From assembly GCA_028751875.1 (NCBI GenBank), contig CM054134.1:65777424-65841423 (forward strand): 64,000 nucleotides of DNA, in the 5' to 3' direction. Position 1 is the stretch's first letter; every line of letters starts with the position of its first letter. Positions 11,200 to 22,838 of this stretch are shown here, in pieces. A program made the translations under genes and the position numbers. This DNA is from Rapana venosa (Eukaryota > Mollusca > Gastropoda > Neogastropoda > Muricidae). The notes beneath the pieces are model-generated. The model did no database searches and had not been told where the DNA came from. It was given only the letters and a program-made list of their open reading frames with translations.

Positions 11200-13510
11200 C
11201 CTGCCCAATCACAAAAACCGTAAGAAAAAAGAAAATGTTACCCACCGCAATCTTAAAGGGCCCTGAATTCAAAACCCTTCCTTTTACAGCTAAAAGGGCG
11301 CCCCTTTCGCAAATTTGCCACCCTGACCTTCAGAACACTTACACTGTCCTCTGCCAATTTGCTTTATGAATGCCCTCCCAATACCATATCCCGCCGACAG
11401 GCCCCCCTGCGCCCCTGGTAAAAAAAACAAAAATTTTATGGAAAAAACCAAAATTCGGCATCGAACGGCAGTGGCGAAAAACAACAAATGAAAACAAAAA
11501 AAAAAGCTTTCTGAAAAAAAAAAACAAAGTCAAATTTTTAATCCATTCACAAAGACAAATTATTATCTTCCCAAATTCTCTCGCTAAACCATAAAATCTC
11601 TGTTTACCCTAACCCCAAATCTTTTTGGATCGCAAAAAACCCCTTTCCACCACCCCAGCCCGTTTGAATTCCCTCCATCTTTCCTTCCCACTTTTCAGAT
11701 AAAGTCCGCAACATTCGCTCTAGACGGATCAGACTCATTTCCAGCCTGCTCCTCCTGACCCCAATTCACTGGCACTCCTCTTTTTCTTTCATCCCACAAG
11801 CGAAGCGAAATCATGACAATTCTGAAAGAAATGACGATTAAATCATGCGATTTTGATCCCAAAACCTGCTCCTGTCCCCTCACAATGCCTTCCAAACTTG
11901 TACCCCTGTCACCAAAATAGTAAAACTCATCTCTTCTGTCGGGAAAATTTTCCATCAGCTCTCAAAACCGCAAAGTCACACCTCTACTAACAAAGCATGA
12001 CCTATTCCCAACATTTTAAAGAATTACAGACCTGTCTCTAACTTACCTTTCATCTCCAAAGTACTTGAAAAGTTGTTCAAAAAACAACTCAACAACCACC
12101 TTCATTCCAATAATCTCCTTCCCCCTTTTCAATCTGCCTTTTGCGCCAACCACAGCCCCAAAAACCACCCTAGTCCACACTTTAGATACACTTCTCCCGC
12201 TGCTGATGGGGGGAAAATCTCCCTCCTCACTTTTCTCGACCTATCTGCTGCCTTTGAACTATAGATCACTCAATTCTTCTTTCTCGCCTCCAGAATATGT
12301 TTGGATTAATGGCACTGCCCTCACCTGGTTTAGTTCATACCTCACAAACCGATACCAAAAGTTATTGTCAGCAAAAATTCAATCAAAACCTGTCAAACGG
12401 AATTTGGAGTCCTGCAGGGATCAGTTCTGGGTCCGTTCCCCTTCACTCTCTACATTGCTCCACTCTCGCACATAAGAAACTACCATCATATGATCATCAT
12501 TTCTATGCCGATGACAATCAGCTTAAATGTAGCAATACCTTGAAATCTCCCTTCCCTCCTGAAAAATATGGCCCACTGCCTTCTAGACACAAAACTGGAT
12601 GACTCAAAATACGTTACAGCTAAATCCGATAAAATGGAAGCCATCTCAGGGGGACCAAACATAAACTTTCCTCCATCACAACGACTTCAGTGGAATTCAG
12701 CAATACGGGGTTCCTCTGTCCAGCTCTGTGAAATATCTAGGTGTGGTTCTTGACAACACATTTCTATGAAAAAATTCATCACCCAGACCTGCCAGTCTTG
12801 CTACTATCAATTACAGCGCATAAGTGCAATTCGCAAGTATCTGTCTACTGAAGCAACATCCAAAACTTGTCACATCTCTCATTCTTTCTCGACTGGACTA
12901 CGTAATTCTCTCTTGGCGGGTTGCCCGCATCATCCATCCACTCCCTTCAACACAACAAAACTCTGCAGCTCGACTGGTCCTTAGAAAAAAAAATCTGAAC
13001 ACATCACTCCTCTTTTGCGATCTCTTCACTGGCTGCCTGTCTCACAAAGAAAAAAGTATAAATTAATACCCTTTGTTTCAAAGTCTCCACAAATCTGCAC
13101 CTTCTTATCTCTGTAACTGTCTTCACCTGTACACTCCATCCTGTTCCCTTTCGTTCAGCCGCTCTTTCTCTGTTTCTGGTGAACAACCTCCCTCTTCCAC
13201 TTCGCCAAAAGCCTTCATTTGATTCTTTCAAATTTAGCCTCAAAACGCACTTATACCTACTTGAGATCTGCCGCTGTTATCTGTTTCCTACTTGTCAAAG
13301 CTGCCTCATCTCCACCACCCCCACCTAAGTGTTTTGTGTATAATAAATTTGATATTTGTTTATCTTGATATTTAGGGATGGCGGATGCGTGTGAATGCTT
13401 TGAATGCAAGCGCTTTGTTTTGTTTACTTTCCCAAGATTCAGCGCTATATAAATTCCATACATTAATTATTATTATATTTTTATTATTATTTTTTTTCAC
13501 TGTCCTGTTG
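11200..13510 (+). mobile_element. L2-clade LINE, 5'-truncated, frameshifted
   Basis: An EN-RT linker with 'ERQWRKT' lies near 11,461. 'KSCDFDPK' near 11,845 leads to 'NYRPVSNLPFISKVLEK' from about 12,022. 'FLDLSAAF' is at about 12,233, a damaged 'GVLQGSVLGP' block at about 12,408 and 'YADDNQL' near 12,503. The C-terminal block 'QRISAIRKYLS', then 'HITPLLRSLHWLPV', spans 12,810-13,060. This order is characteristic of L2-clade LINEs, in which one protein combines an AP-like endonuclease with RT and primes on a nicked target. The YADD active site is visible, but frames change many times and no full ORF remains. The element ends in a conserved 3' tail and an (ATT)n-like run. A second copy of the same family lies at 20,400-21,225. 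No target-site duplication was found. Confidence 0.85.
13395..13510 (+). repeat. L2 3' tail with (ATT)n-like run
   Basis: Contains 'gcaagcgctttg', 'ttcagcgctatataaattc' and then an impure ATT/T run. The same tail is found at about 21,110, 21,850, 58,225 and 60,110. L2-type LINEs are known to end in short tandem repeats and to recognise their own RNA 3' end, so this is the likely recognition segment. Confidence 0.8.
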
Positions 13511-13772
13511 TGTGTTCATGCAGTCAATATAATCATGCACGCCCTCATCCCTGGAACCCGGGTTGGGAGCCACTCAGCGTCTCTGCTTTGTTTTGTCATC
13601 TTTGCAGTTCTAGCATTTGGGTCTGCTGCTGGTGTCCTTCACAGTCACAATTCTTCCAAATCCAAAACACTTTGTTTGTTAGGACATGTTTTCTTACCAC
13701 ATCACTGTAGGAATGTGTACCAGAGGAAACGGGTACAGGCTCATTCCTGTTTTGTTACCAAACCTTGAGGGA
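13511..13772. other. Unassigned sequence after the L2 tail
   Basis: Of ordinary composition, with no recognisable element. A plus-strand frame continues to about 13,768 without any familiar motif. Confidence 0.3.
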
Positions 13773-14405
13773 TCAGGTCTCTAGGTTCATGTTCCTCTCG
13801 GGAACTGCTGCGTGGTTGATCTCTCGCTGACTGCCTGTACACTTCGCCATATTCCAGTGCCTATACAGCTGTGGTGAACTGGTCCTTCTGCGAAATGGTT
13901 CTGTGCCATAGCATCCTTGTCCTCTCCGCATTGTCATGTGATGCCTTTCCCACTGATGTGCATATGGGGAAACCGGCTTGGTAGCCTTTTTGAATGTCAA
14001 ATTATTCAGATCCATGTAGTGTGTCTTCCTGCTGCTGGCTTGAGCTTGAGACCACCCGTCTGTGTCTGGCTGCTCCTTGATGACCCAGCTAACTCCTTGT
14101 CCCTGACATGCAGTTCCCCCCATGGAAGTAGGCAATCTTGCCCTGCCTCCGGGGGAAGCCCAGCATTTCCCTCTGTCGCATGGTAAGGTCGGCAGCAACA
14201 CGGACCTGCTAGCCCTCAGGTTCTCTCTGAGGTCTTGGTCACCCAGAACGCCATTTTGTCCAGCCAAGGGCAGAACGAACAAGGATTGGTCTTGGTTCAT
14301 CATTGTATGAACGGGGTCTGCCAATGCAAAAGGCCCTAGTGATGTCTCATGCTGCCAGTTGGGTGGAGAGGACTGGTCATTCAGGATATCTACGAAAACC
14401 TGCAT
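13773..14405 (-). CDS. Unrecognised 210-codon open reading frame
   Basis: One of the longer frames here that does not arise from a simple repeat. It starts at an ATG (14,405) and ends at a normal stop. The product is rich in Gln, Ser, Pro, Arg and Thr, with no evident signal peptide, membrane segment or zinc-finger spacing. Its middle contains 'PCDRGKCW' and 'SPGGRARLPTSMGG', and its C-terminal third is basic and His-rich. I do not recognise a family. The surrounding sequence is clean and non-repetitive, and no partner gene lies on either side. It may be a chance frame, a decayed retroelement ORF1, or an exon of a lineage-restricted gene. Splice sites were not convincing by eye. Confidence 0.25.
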   Translation of the reverse strand: MQVFVDILNDQSSPPNWQHETSLGPFALADPVHTMMNQDQSLFVLPLAGQNGVLGDQDLRENLRASRSVLLPTLPCDRGKCWASPGGRARLPTSMGGTACQGQGVSWVIKEQPDTDGWSQAQASSRKTHYMDLNNLTFKKATKPVSPYAHQWERHHMTMRRGQGCYGTEPFRRRTSSPQLYRHWNMAKCTGSQREINHAAVPERNMNLET

Positions 14406-14539
14406 GGTATGTGTTCATCCTCCCTTCCATATTCAGCAACACCAAGAACCTCAGGTTGAGTGCTTTGCATTCTGTTCAGTAGATTCCGCTTTCTCTCCAG
14501 CTTTCCCAAACCCTTTCCCAAACATTATGTTTTCTCTTC

Positions 14540-14588
14540 CCTCAGTTATATATATTATATATATTATTTTATATATATATAAATTCTG
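14540..14588. repeat. AT-rich (TATA)n-like microsatellite
   Basis: Short interrupted TATAT/ATTAT run inside otherwise unassigned DNA. Confidence 0.6.
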
Positions 14589-15789
14589 TGTTCACCACAA
14601 ACACTTTCCTTCAGCTGGCTGAATTCTGAAAGGGAAAAAGGGGATAAACTCCTTCCATACTCTGGAATTTTTCATCCATGCTGGTCTTTATCCCTGTTAC
14701 ATGCATTTGTAGGCTGGGGGAAATCGCCAGTCAAAGAAATGAAAAAATTCTATGGAAATGAAGACATGTCTTGTAACATTATTTTTTGTGCCTATGTTTT
14801 TTTGACCTTGACCTTGTCTATTTCAGTGCACACACACTAGCCTATCCAACCAAGTTCTCTTTAAATCTACTAGCAAAACTGGATGTTAACTTGCACTGTG
14901 ATACCCCACCTTTTAGCATGGGTTATGTCCAGATACATCCAGCCTCTTAAAACAGTGCAACAAGTCCCACCCTTGCCACACATGAAATCGGTATGTGTGG
15001 TGTGCTAACCAACTACACAGAAAATGTTTGTTGTTCTTTAATTTTTTTAATCATTGTACTATTAATAGTGTCTAATTCACTGACCTTTTCAACAGTCTGC
15101 AACACCAATAGCTGCACACTACCACCATACACAAACCTAACCAAAAACCGGGAAGAAAACTGTCACTCATACGTAGAAATTTGACCCAAAAACACAGAGC
15201 GATTTTGCACCATCCTCACTTGCCCTGCCCCACATTGCTGACCCACATGCTACAGACAGTAAAACAGCACAATGACTGACTTACATTGTGGACAAGCTGG
15301 ACAGTAAACTGAAAGGTCAGACCAGAGTGATGGAGACACACTCAACAACTGACTAACTGTCATGACAGGGGCAGGAAAATCAACGTGAAAAAGAAGACAG
15401 TGCCTAAACCCAGAAAGCTATGTCCACTCCCCGAAGTCCCTGACCAAGACTCTGCATCCCACCTCACAGGTGAGTAGACAAGGCTCTGAAGAAGAGTGCT
15501 GTCAGATCCAGCAGCCAAGCAGCATTGTGGACTCTTTTAAAAAAGCAAGTCTAGCAACAATGCACAGGGCAAAAATAAATCCCCAAAGTCTGGTCCCAGC
15601 ACAGAAAGAAGGTGCTTCAGGCACCAATAAATAGGAGATCAGCCGGGCCCACTTTTCCTGATGCTAAATCTGCTGATAAAAAAACTAGCACCAGTATCAT
15701 GTGTACTATTAAAAATAAAAGCTCTGCTTAATTCCTTAATTACAATGTTAATGGTTTTTTTAAAAAAACTGGAAAACAATGATTTTGTT
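14589..15789. other. Unassigned sequence upstream of a LINE
   Basis: Nothing recognisable at protein level. Because it immediately precedes the endonuclease-like start of the next LINE on the same strand, part of it may be that element's 5' UTR or ORF1, but no ORF1 motif is visible. Confidence 0.3.
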
Positions 15790-18519
15790 AACTTTCCCCA
15801 CTTCCTATGATTTTATGCTTAACTGAAACATTTGTTGCCTTTGATTTTAACTCTGATTTATTTGAAGACTTCATCATCTTCACATCTAAAGCAAAGAATT
15901 TGTCTTATCTAGGCGTTATTCAGGTGGTGTGATTGTTCTAATTAGAAATCATTGGAAAGGTTTATTGAACATGTGCAAATAGAACAAAAAAAACAGGGTG
16001 GTCATAAAAATTCAGAATTTTTTATTTGCCACAAAAAACACATTATATTCATTTCTTGTTATATTCCTCCATGCCACTCAGCATTTTGGAATAGACATGA
16101 AGGCGCATTGGCATTGAAGTGTTAGATCAATGTCTGAGAGATTTGTATGATGAATATGATGATTTTTCTATCCTTGTAAATGGGACTTAAATGCTAGAAC
16201 GGCCCATAGCAATTTATTCGTTCAAGGGTGACAATAATTATTTTGAAAACACAACCATGCCTGTCAATAATATGTCCCAAAAAAACTCTCAAGATAGTTT
16301 TATGAATACTTTTGGTGAACAACTGTTGAATTTTGTAATATGTTGATTGTATTATATTAATGGTCTTACAGAGGCAACATTCATGAAAACTGTACATATA
16401 TTGTTTTCGTGGAAAGTACAGTAGATTATTTTGTTGCATTTATAAATTTTTTGGTCTGTACACTCATGTCTTTAAAGGGTGAAAATATTGTAGAATCTGA
16501 CCCCTTGCCGTTTCTATAGAGATAGAAGCACTGGAAAATGTACAGATTGCCATGCAAAACATAATCACAATGTTATGTGCAAGAAAAATTTTTGGGGACA
16601 AAACTCAGGAAAGTCATTTCATAAAAATTTGAGAGGGTGAAGATATACAAAATAGAGTAAGATGGCCATAGAAAATCTAGAAAGAGATTAGATCTGCTAT
16701 AGAAACATTTGTACAGTGGTTTAAAAAAAGACTCGAGTAAGTGTATGTTTAAGGACATTTAGGTTAAACAAGGAAAAAAGGTCAGAAGGGTTTTGATAGT
16801 GAATTTTAGAAAAGCCAAAACAGAAACTAGAAAGTTATTACTTTATTTCGGAAAAACTCGAAAAGATCAAGACAGACATATGTCACAGCAAGAAAACAAT
16901 ACAGACACCTATTAAAGATTAAAAGACAAGCTTTTCTAAAACAAACAGTTGAAGATTTAGGAAAGGAAGTTAGCAACACAGCATGCTTTTGGAAAAAAAC
17001 TAAGAACACTTGTTGTGCAAACAAAAAAGGATTAGAAATAACATTTCTACAGAGGAGTGGTTTGAACATTTCAAAAACGTTTTTCAATATAATGGCAGAG
17101 GAAGAGGGAAGGGATATGAGGTGGATATTGACCTTTTAGAAGAAACAGACCTGTTTTTAAATCAACAGATCTCAGAGGATGAAGTACTTAAAAAGGGGAA
17201 AGCTAGTGGGGTTGATGATAAAATAGCAGAAATGTAAAAAATGGTGGAAAAAAATGTTGTGCTTTTTCTAACAAAACTTTTCAATGCCATTTTGAAAAAG
17301 GAATCTATTCCACAGGAAGGTGCAAAGCCAAAATCAACCTCTGCACAAAAAAGGAAATGTTAAAATGTAGATAATTATAAGGAGTTTTTCTTTTAAGTGT
17401 CATTTCTAAATGCTAAAACCTCCATCCCTTAATACACAGCTGTACTCATGGTTAAGAATAACTATTTAATTACTGAATGTCAGGCGGGTTTTTTCGTAAA
17501 AAATACTCTACAGTTGATCAGATATTTACTTTATATGCAGCCATTCAGTGTTGTAATGAACAAAAAAGGCGGGGAAATTGTATGTAGCTTTCGTAATTTT
17601 TAAAAAAGCGTTTGATTCAGTTAGACATAAACAAACTTTTACAGTGTTTTCAAAGACAAGGAGTAAAAGGAACATTTTTCGCAGAAATTTGTACCATGTA
17701 AAATCATTGATACTGATGTCCGTGCAAATTTTGAAATAACAAAGATGTTCAAAACACCAATTGGGGTAAGGCAAAGGCTTTGTGTTCTCAGCCCAACATT
17801 ATTCTCCATGTTTATAAATCAACTAGCTAAGGGCTTATCAATGACAAAGGTAAATATGGAGTGCTTTTATATCCAGATGTCTGGAATTACTTATCCTACT
17901 CTTTGCAGATGACGGGGCTTGATTTCAACAACACCAGTGGTCCCCAAAATCATTAAATATCTTAGAATCATTTTGTGAAAGTATAAAACTAAACAAAAAT
18001 ATAGATAAAACTAAGATAATGGATTCAGAAAAGGGGGATGTTAGGAAGGCGGAAAAATGGTTCTATAAAGGTAACAGACTGGAAGTTGTTAATGATGGTT
18101 GTTATTTAGGATAGAACTTTACAACTATGATCAGTGCTAAAAGAGGTACATTGCATTTGACAACTAAGGGGAAAAAGGCAGTATTACAGCTGAACAAGGT
18201 TTTTCAAAAGTATAAAGAATGATGCCAAACACTTTTTGGAAAAATTTTTTTATGCTAAGATACAGCCAATATTGCTTTATGCTGCTAAAAATAGGGGGGT
18301 TAAACGATTAGATCATATAGAAAAGGTCCATATGAGGCTTTTTTATAGGTTTCGGGTGTTCCAATTAAGACTCCTAAAGAATGGTATATGGAGACCTTGG
18401 AAATATCCATTACGTGAATTCTTAGTAGCCTGTGTGAGATATTGGTGCAAAATGTTAGAAAGAATATTGAACGTTTACCTTGCAAAGCTTATCAAATGTT
18501 ACTAGAATTAGACATAATA

Positions 18520-18530
18520 TGTGGTAAACA
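18520..18530. repeat. Target-site duplication, left (SINE in LINE)
   Basis: TGTGGTAAACA, repeated perfectly at 18,828-18,838 on the other side of the SINE. Confidence 0.9.
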
Positions 18531-18827
18531 GGGGAGGGGATAGCTCAGTGGTCGGAGCACTCGCTTTCCTCCAGCCAAGTTAAGCAGCGTCGAGCGTGGT
18601 TACCAGTTGGAGGGGTGACCGTTTGTGCCCCTTTGGGCTTCAGTACAGTTCCCCCAGTTTCCCCAGCTGTAAATGGGTACCTGCCCTCTTTGGGGTCAGG
18701 AAGGTAAAGCAGCGAGGGAGAGGAGATGGGCGCCCCCCTCAATATGCTGGCCCTAGAGAAGTGAGGTCTCTGACCCCTCGCTCCCCTACGACCTTATAGG
18801 TTATGGACTCCTTTACCTTTACCTTTT
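18531..18827 (+). mobile_element. tRNA-derived SINE, family S1, copy 1
   Basis: The 5' head reads 'gatagctcagtggtcggag', matching a pol III A box (TAGCTCAGTGG). A degenerate B-box-like 'gtggttaccagttgga' lies about 40 bp further on. The body contains 'gcgagggagaggagatgggc' and 'cctagagaagtgaggtctc', and the end is a '(CTTTAC)n'-like tail plus T run. A perfect 11-bp duplication flanks it, so both edges are exact. It sits inside the LINE at 15.8-19.4 kb, whose reading resumes on the far side. A second copy lies at 23,847-24,157. SINEs encode no protein and rely on a partner LINE. Which LINE moves S1 is not evident, because its tail differs from the L2 tail. Confidence 0.9.
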
Positions 18828-18838
18828 TGTGGTAAACA
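18828..18838. repeat. Target-site duplication, right (SINE in LINE)
   Basis: TGTGGTAAACA, identical to 18,520-18,530. Confidence 0.9.
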
Positions 18839-19400
18839 ATGTTGGTCTCAAAAGTAAGAGAATTCTGTGTGCAACGGGCTTTAACATTTTTTGGGCTTCA
18901 AGAGGATGTTGGAGATGTAAAACTTTCTTGGCCAAAATCAAACAGGGGCTTGTCGATATGTAGCCTACATTCAAGAATGGACAGGCACTATTAGCGATCA
19001 CGATAGAAAACCAGGCTTATCGATCATTTAAGACCATTTTGAAAAAGAACTGTACATTCATAATATGGATATATTTTGCTTTTGTGTTGTCATTACACAA
19101 GTAAGATTTAATGTTCTTCCTTTAAATAATAATGTGCATCGATATAGAAAAATCGTTTCGTGACAAATACTGTCCATTTGAAAAAATCAGATTGAAAATG
19201 AACAGCATTTTGTTTTTAAATGTGTAATGCATATGACGATATAAGGAACAAATTCCTTGCGATTTTGTTACCTTCCTCTAAACGTGCTCTCAGAGCCAAA
19301 AATGCCACTCTCAGATATAGTTTATCTAGATATGTATGTCATGCTACAAACCGAAGGACACAGATGTAGATCTGTCATTTGGAACTTTAAATTTTTGCCA

Positions 19401-20019
19401 TGTTTTAATAGCTACATTACTTTTGTGCCTTTTTCTATGGGTTTTTGTTGTGTTTTTATTAATGTGAATTTTTTCCTCTCTCTTTTTTTGGAAAACTCTA
19501 AGTGATGCTATTTTGCTGTATGGGATGGTGATGTCACATCACTGTATGGGGTTTATGATATTCAGTAAGTTTTCTGTTTTCAAAGTTTATCAACATTTTA
19601 AATAACTTTAAATTGGGAAGGAGACTATGTTATCCAACATATTACTGAATAGTTTCAACCCTTTTAGGATGCTGTAATCGTATAATGAACCCATTGGTTT
19701 CGTTTCATATACTGAAACAGCACGTAGGTATTTGTCATTCGGTTGGTTTGATTGTTTGTTTTCTTATTAAAGATTGCATTGCTGTCTTAGACTGTTCACA
19801 GTAAGTTAGATTCATGACACATAGCCATGATTTTCAGGACGTTTTTCCGCATTTCTTCTTTCGTAAGTTATGCTGGTGCTTTGTGATCAAACTGGAATGA
19901 GTGAGCGTACAGTTAGCAAGTAAAACCCTAAGTTGTTGATAGGGGAAGATGTGTACATACATAGAAGTGAAGCTTTTCAGCTGATTCAAAATTGTATTTG
20001 TATTGTGAAATCATTGTTC
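19401..20019. other. Unassigned AT-rich sequence
   Basis: Follows the C-terminal zinc-knuckle region of the preceding LINE. The first 150 bp may be its 3' UTR. No gene is evident. Confidence 0.35.
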
Positions 20020-20029
20020 TCTTCCATTG

Positions 20030-20125
20030 TAAACCCCCCCCCCCCATCACTCCCTTTTGTTGTATTGTGGCCTAAGGCCGATGTACTATTAAACTATTTC
20101 AGAGTTCAGAGTTCAGAGTTCTCTC
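20030..20125 (+). repeat. LINE-type 3' tail with (TTCAGAG)n
   Basis: A C run (20,034-20,045) is followed by 'ttgtattgtggcctaaggcc', 'atgtactattaaacta' and then three tandem TTCAGAG units. The arrangement of a short conserved 3' end plus a 7-bp tandem tail is typical of non-LTR elements. The parent body is not visible upstream. Confidence 0.5.
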
Positions 20126-20399
20126 TCGCGTGCTACAATATCCATGGGGTATGATAGGCCATTGTGTGAAAGATCTTAGTATCGACTAAGTTCTGTTGAC
20201 ATTATTAGGATAATGTCAGTTCAGAGTATTGAGGAAAGGATTTTCCTATTATTTTGAAGACTTTGGTTGTCTGATTTACAACGTATACTCTATTGGTTCC
20301 CCTAGGATTAACTTGGTATTTGATGTGAGTGATGAAAGGAATTTGGTTTTCTTACTTTCGGCTAGATGAAGATATAGCTATTTTGCTATGTGTGCCTTT
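20126..20399. other. Unassigned sequence
   Basis: Nothing recognised between the orphan tail and the second L2 copy. Confidence 0.3.
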
Positions 20400-21183
20400 C
20401 TTCAGTAATGTGCCTATCAATTACAGCGTATTACTGCAATTCGAAAGTATCTGTCCAAAAGACGCAACTCCAAACTCATGGCATCTCTCATTCTTTCACG
20501 TCTGGATTTATTGCAATTCTTTTTGGCTGGTTTGCCAGCATCATCTATCTACTCCCTTCACGTATTCAAAACTCTGCAGCTCGACTAGTCCCAGAAAGAA
20601 AAAAATCTGAGCACATTACCCCTCTCTTGCGATCTCTCCACTGGCTGCCTGTGCCACAGAATAAACTATAAGATCTGTGCCCTCTGTTACAAATGTCTCC
20701 ACAAAACAGCACCCTCCCCCCTCTGTGAAGGGTCTTCACCTGTACACTCCTTCTCGTCCCTTCGCTCTGCTGCAGTTTCCTTGTTTACGAATACCTAGAT
20801 TCAGCCAGTCCACCATCGTCTGTCGCTCTTTCTCTGTTTCTCGTCCAACGATTTGGAAGGGCCCCTCCTATCTCTCTTCGCCAAAGGCCTTCTTGTAGCA
20901 CTTTTAAATCAAGACATATTTGTTTCAAACCTACGATTTTCCTCTCCTGTTTCATTTCATAGCTATGCCTGCTTTTCACAGCCCAAAACTCCATCACCCT
21001 GCCAAAGCGTATAACCTGCGTAAAAACCTTGTGTGTGTGTGTGTGTGTGTGTGTGCATTTGGACTTGTTAGAACTATTACCTGCTATTGGTTGTATGACT
21101 GTGTAAGAATAAGCGCTGTGATTTGTCTGAGCAAGATACAGCGCTATATGAATTCTATTTATTATTATTATTATTATTATTAT

Positions 21184-21218
<35 letters not shown>

Positions 21219-21225
21219 TTGAGAA
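20400..21225 (+). mobile_element. L2-clade LINE, 3' remnant, copy 2
   Basis: Begins in the same C-terminal region as the copy at 12,790 ('tatcaattacagcg', then Q-R-I-T-A-I-R-K-Y-L-S). It continues through 'SLILSRLD', 'FLAGLP', 'LSTGCLCHR' and a C-terminal block at 20,690-20,900. An internal (GT)n at 21,031-21,054 precedes the shared tail 'gcaagatacagcgctatat' and an (ATT)n run. It is strongly 5'-truncated with no RT core, and its frames are broken. Nucleotide similarity to the 11.2-13.5 kb element over the common part is obvious by eye, so both belong to one family. Confidence 0.85.
21160..21220. repeat. Compound (ATT)n-(AGT)n microsatellite
   Basis: The L2 (ATT)n tail changes abruptly at about 21,186 into about 11 AGT units, suggesting expansion of a single-base variant of the tail unit. 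Confidence 0.85.
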
Positions 21226-21380
21226 CTGAATGAGCTTGTCTGAGTGATTCTTTCTCTTTCTTCAAAAACTCTACTTTTTCTTTCAAGCACTTCACCTTTG
21301 CTAATAATTCATACTTCTCACCAAATTTTAGCTTTAAGTCATTTCTAATATCCATTTTACTGTTCATCGTATCTTTCCCA

Positions 21381-21480
21381 AACATGTTCATCGTAACATC
21401 ATGTTCATTTTTAGCATTACCACAGGTTCATCGTAGCATCATGTTCATTGTATCATTGCCACATGTTCATCGACCCATCA
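21381..21480. repeat. Short tandem repeat, period about 40 bp
   Basis: 'TTCATCG' recurs at 21,387, 21,427 and 21,466 within similar flanks containing 'CATCATGTTCAT'. About 2.5 imperfect copies. Confidence 0.55.
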
Positions 21481-21529
21481 GTTCATCTAGCCTTGTCACA
21501 ACCACCTAAATAATCAGTTCCTATGCCTG

Positions 21530-21840
21530 GGTCTTTTCCCTAGATGAGTCGGCAGATACGTCAGCATTGGTCCTTGAGATGCTTTGCCAAGTTGCTTTGT
21601 TGTGTCCAACACCAGCGTCCGATAAACTTGACGTCTCAAACTTGCGATCAGGTCCAAGTTTGTCACCACATCTCAGTAAAAGACTTTCCCATAACAATAC
21701 TGGGGTCCATCCAATCACCACATCCAAGAAATTCCTTTTTGACAGTGTCGGGGTGTTGACACGCAGGGCTGACTTGGGATAGAACACCTTTGGGCCTTTA
21801 AAAAAGGAAGCGCATGTATGCAGTGTACAGCGGAATACAA
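21530..21840 (+). other. Unrecognised sequence attached to an L2-type tail
   Basis: A plus-strand frame of about 79 codons stays open at 21,543-21,779 and contains 'LPHLSKRL' and 'GVLTRRADLG'-like strings. I do not recognise it. It runs directly into an L2/SINE-type 3' tail, so it may be the body of a SINE or the 3' UTR of a divergent L2. Confidence 0.3.
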
Positions 21841-21935
21841 AAAAAAGACCAATGGAAAGCGCTTTGATTTGTTTTTGCAAGATATAGCGCTATATAAATT
21901 CCATTCATTTTTATTATCTTATCATAAAGTAAGTA
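21841..21935 (+). repeat. L2-type 3' tail, orphan copy
   Basis: 'aaagcgctttgatttg', 'gcaagatatagcgctatat' and 'aaattccattca' match the tails at 13,430 and 60,110. Here the ATT run is short and impure. Confidence 0.8.
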
Positions 21936-22107
21936 TATACAGCCACAAATCTGCCACATACCCCTCAGAAGATAACCATGGTCCTAAACTACTGTCGTGC
22001 AAAATATAAAAACTGGGCCATGGGTATTCCCTTTGTTCCACCATAAGAACACAAATTCAGTGAGGACTTTTCACACTGACCAACCTAGGAATAACACATT
22101 TAGCCCC

Positions 22108-22112
22108 GAGGA

Positions 22113-22171
<59 letters not shown>

Positions 22172-22175
22172 AGAA
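22108..22175. repeat. (GA)n microsatellite
   Basis: Near-pure GA repeat with one GGA interruption. Confidence 0.9.
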
Positions 22176-22185
22176 AAATTCTTTT

Positions 22186-22262
22186 ATTTCGAGGATAATG
22201 AATAAGCACCCATTTACATCCAGTCCGCGCCTTAAGGATATATATGATAATAAAATAAAATA
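22186..22262 (+). repeat. Dispersed short repeat, copy 3
   Basis: 'tatttcgaggataatgaat', 'aagcacccatt' and 'catccagtccgcg' match the ordered words of the copies at 346 and 1,535. Here it sits between two (GA)n tracts. Confidence 0.5.
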
Positions 22263-22334
22263 AAGCCCTTTGCAATCACTTACACAGTATACGGAAAAAA
22301 TATCCTACACAAAAATCCCCACAAAAATCACCGA

Positions 22335-22380
22335 AGAGAGAGAGAGAGAGAGATTGAGAGAAGAGAGAGAGAGAGGAGAG

Positions 22381-22416
<36 letters not shown>

Positions 22417-22430
22417 AGAGAGAAATAGCA
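22335..22430. repeat. (GA)n microsatellite
   Basis: Interrupted GA/GGA repeat. The Ser/Leu-only reverse frames through it are artefacts. Confidence 0.9.
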
Positions 22431-22757
22431 ACAAGTAAGAAGAAACAGAACAGAAAACACAGAAACAACCGAAAAAATAGCAATAACAAAGAGCAAAACA
22501 AAAGCGGCAACAACAACAAGGGGAGAAGGGACAACCGATAGTCCCTCCTCAAAACCCCCCAAAACAACAACAACCCCAAACCCAAACCAAACAAAACCCA
22601 AAAACAAAGCAAACCTTCATAAAATAAAAGAGATCAAACCACGAAAAATAGTTTCATTTGGCTATAAGAAACGTCAAAAATTCTTTGTGCCTTTATGGAG
22701 GCAACAGAAATAGAAAACCCTACATGAAAACAAATTTTGAATAAGCAATTGCACCCC

Positions 22758-22774
22758 CATGCGCGCGCGCGCAC

Positions 22775-22838
<64 letters not shown>

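Larger units (their letters stand above)
15790..19400 (+). mobile_element. Jockey/I-like LINE, interrupted by a SINE
   Basis: Plus-strand translation, with frameshifts, shows a LINE endonuclease start near 15,825 ('L-ETFVAFDFN...'), 'GGVIVLIRN' near 15,922 and 'GDLNARTAH' near 16,181. RT blocks follow: 'STEEWFEHFKNVF' near 17,046, 'QAGFF' near 17,481 and 'VAF-IFKKAFDSVRH' near 17,584. A damaged 'GVRQRLCVLSPTLF' lies near 17,764. The C-terminal 'FYAKIQPILLY' is near 18,247. Beyond the SINE the protein resumes with 'YRSFKTI', then 'CPF...ENEQHFVFKC', a C-terminal zinc-knuckle-like block typical of this group. It is inactive: there are many indels, and no FADD motif is readable. The nested SINE (18,531-18,827) is younger. 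Confidence 0.75.

Noticed and set aside
18531..18600. A possible tRNA gene (A-box-like GATAGCTCAGTGGTCGG)
   Set aside because: No cloverleaf can be completed, the B box is degenerate, and the body and flanking duplication identify a SINE. The same applies to 35,478 and 59,694.
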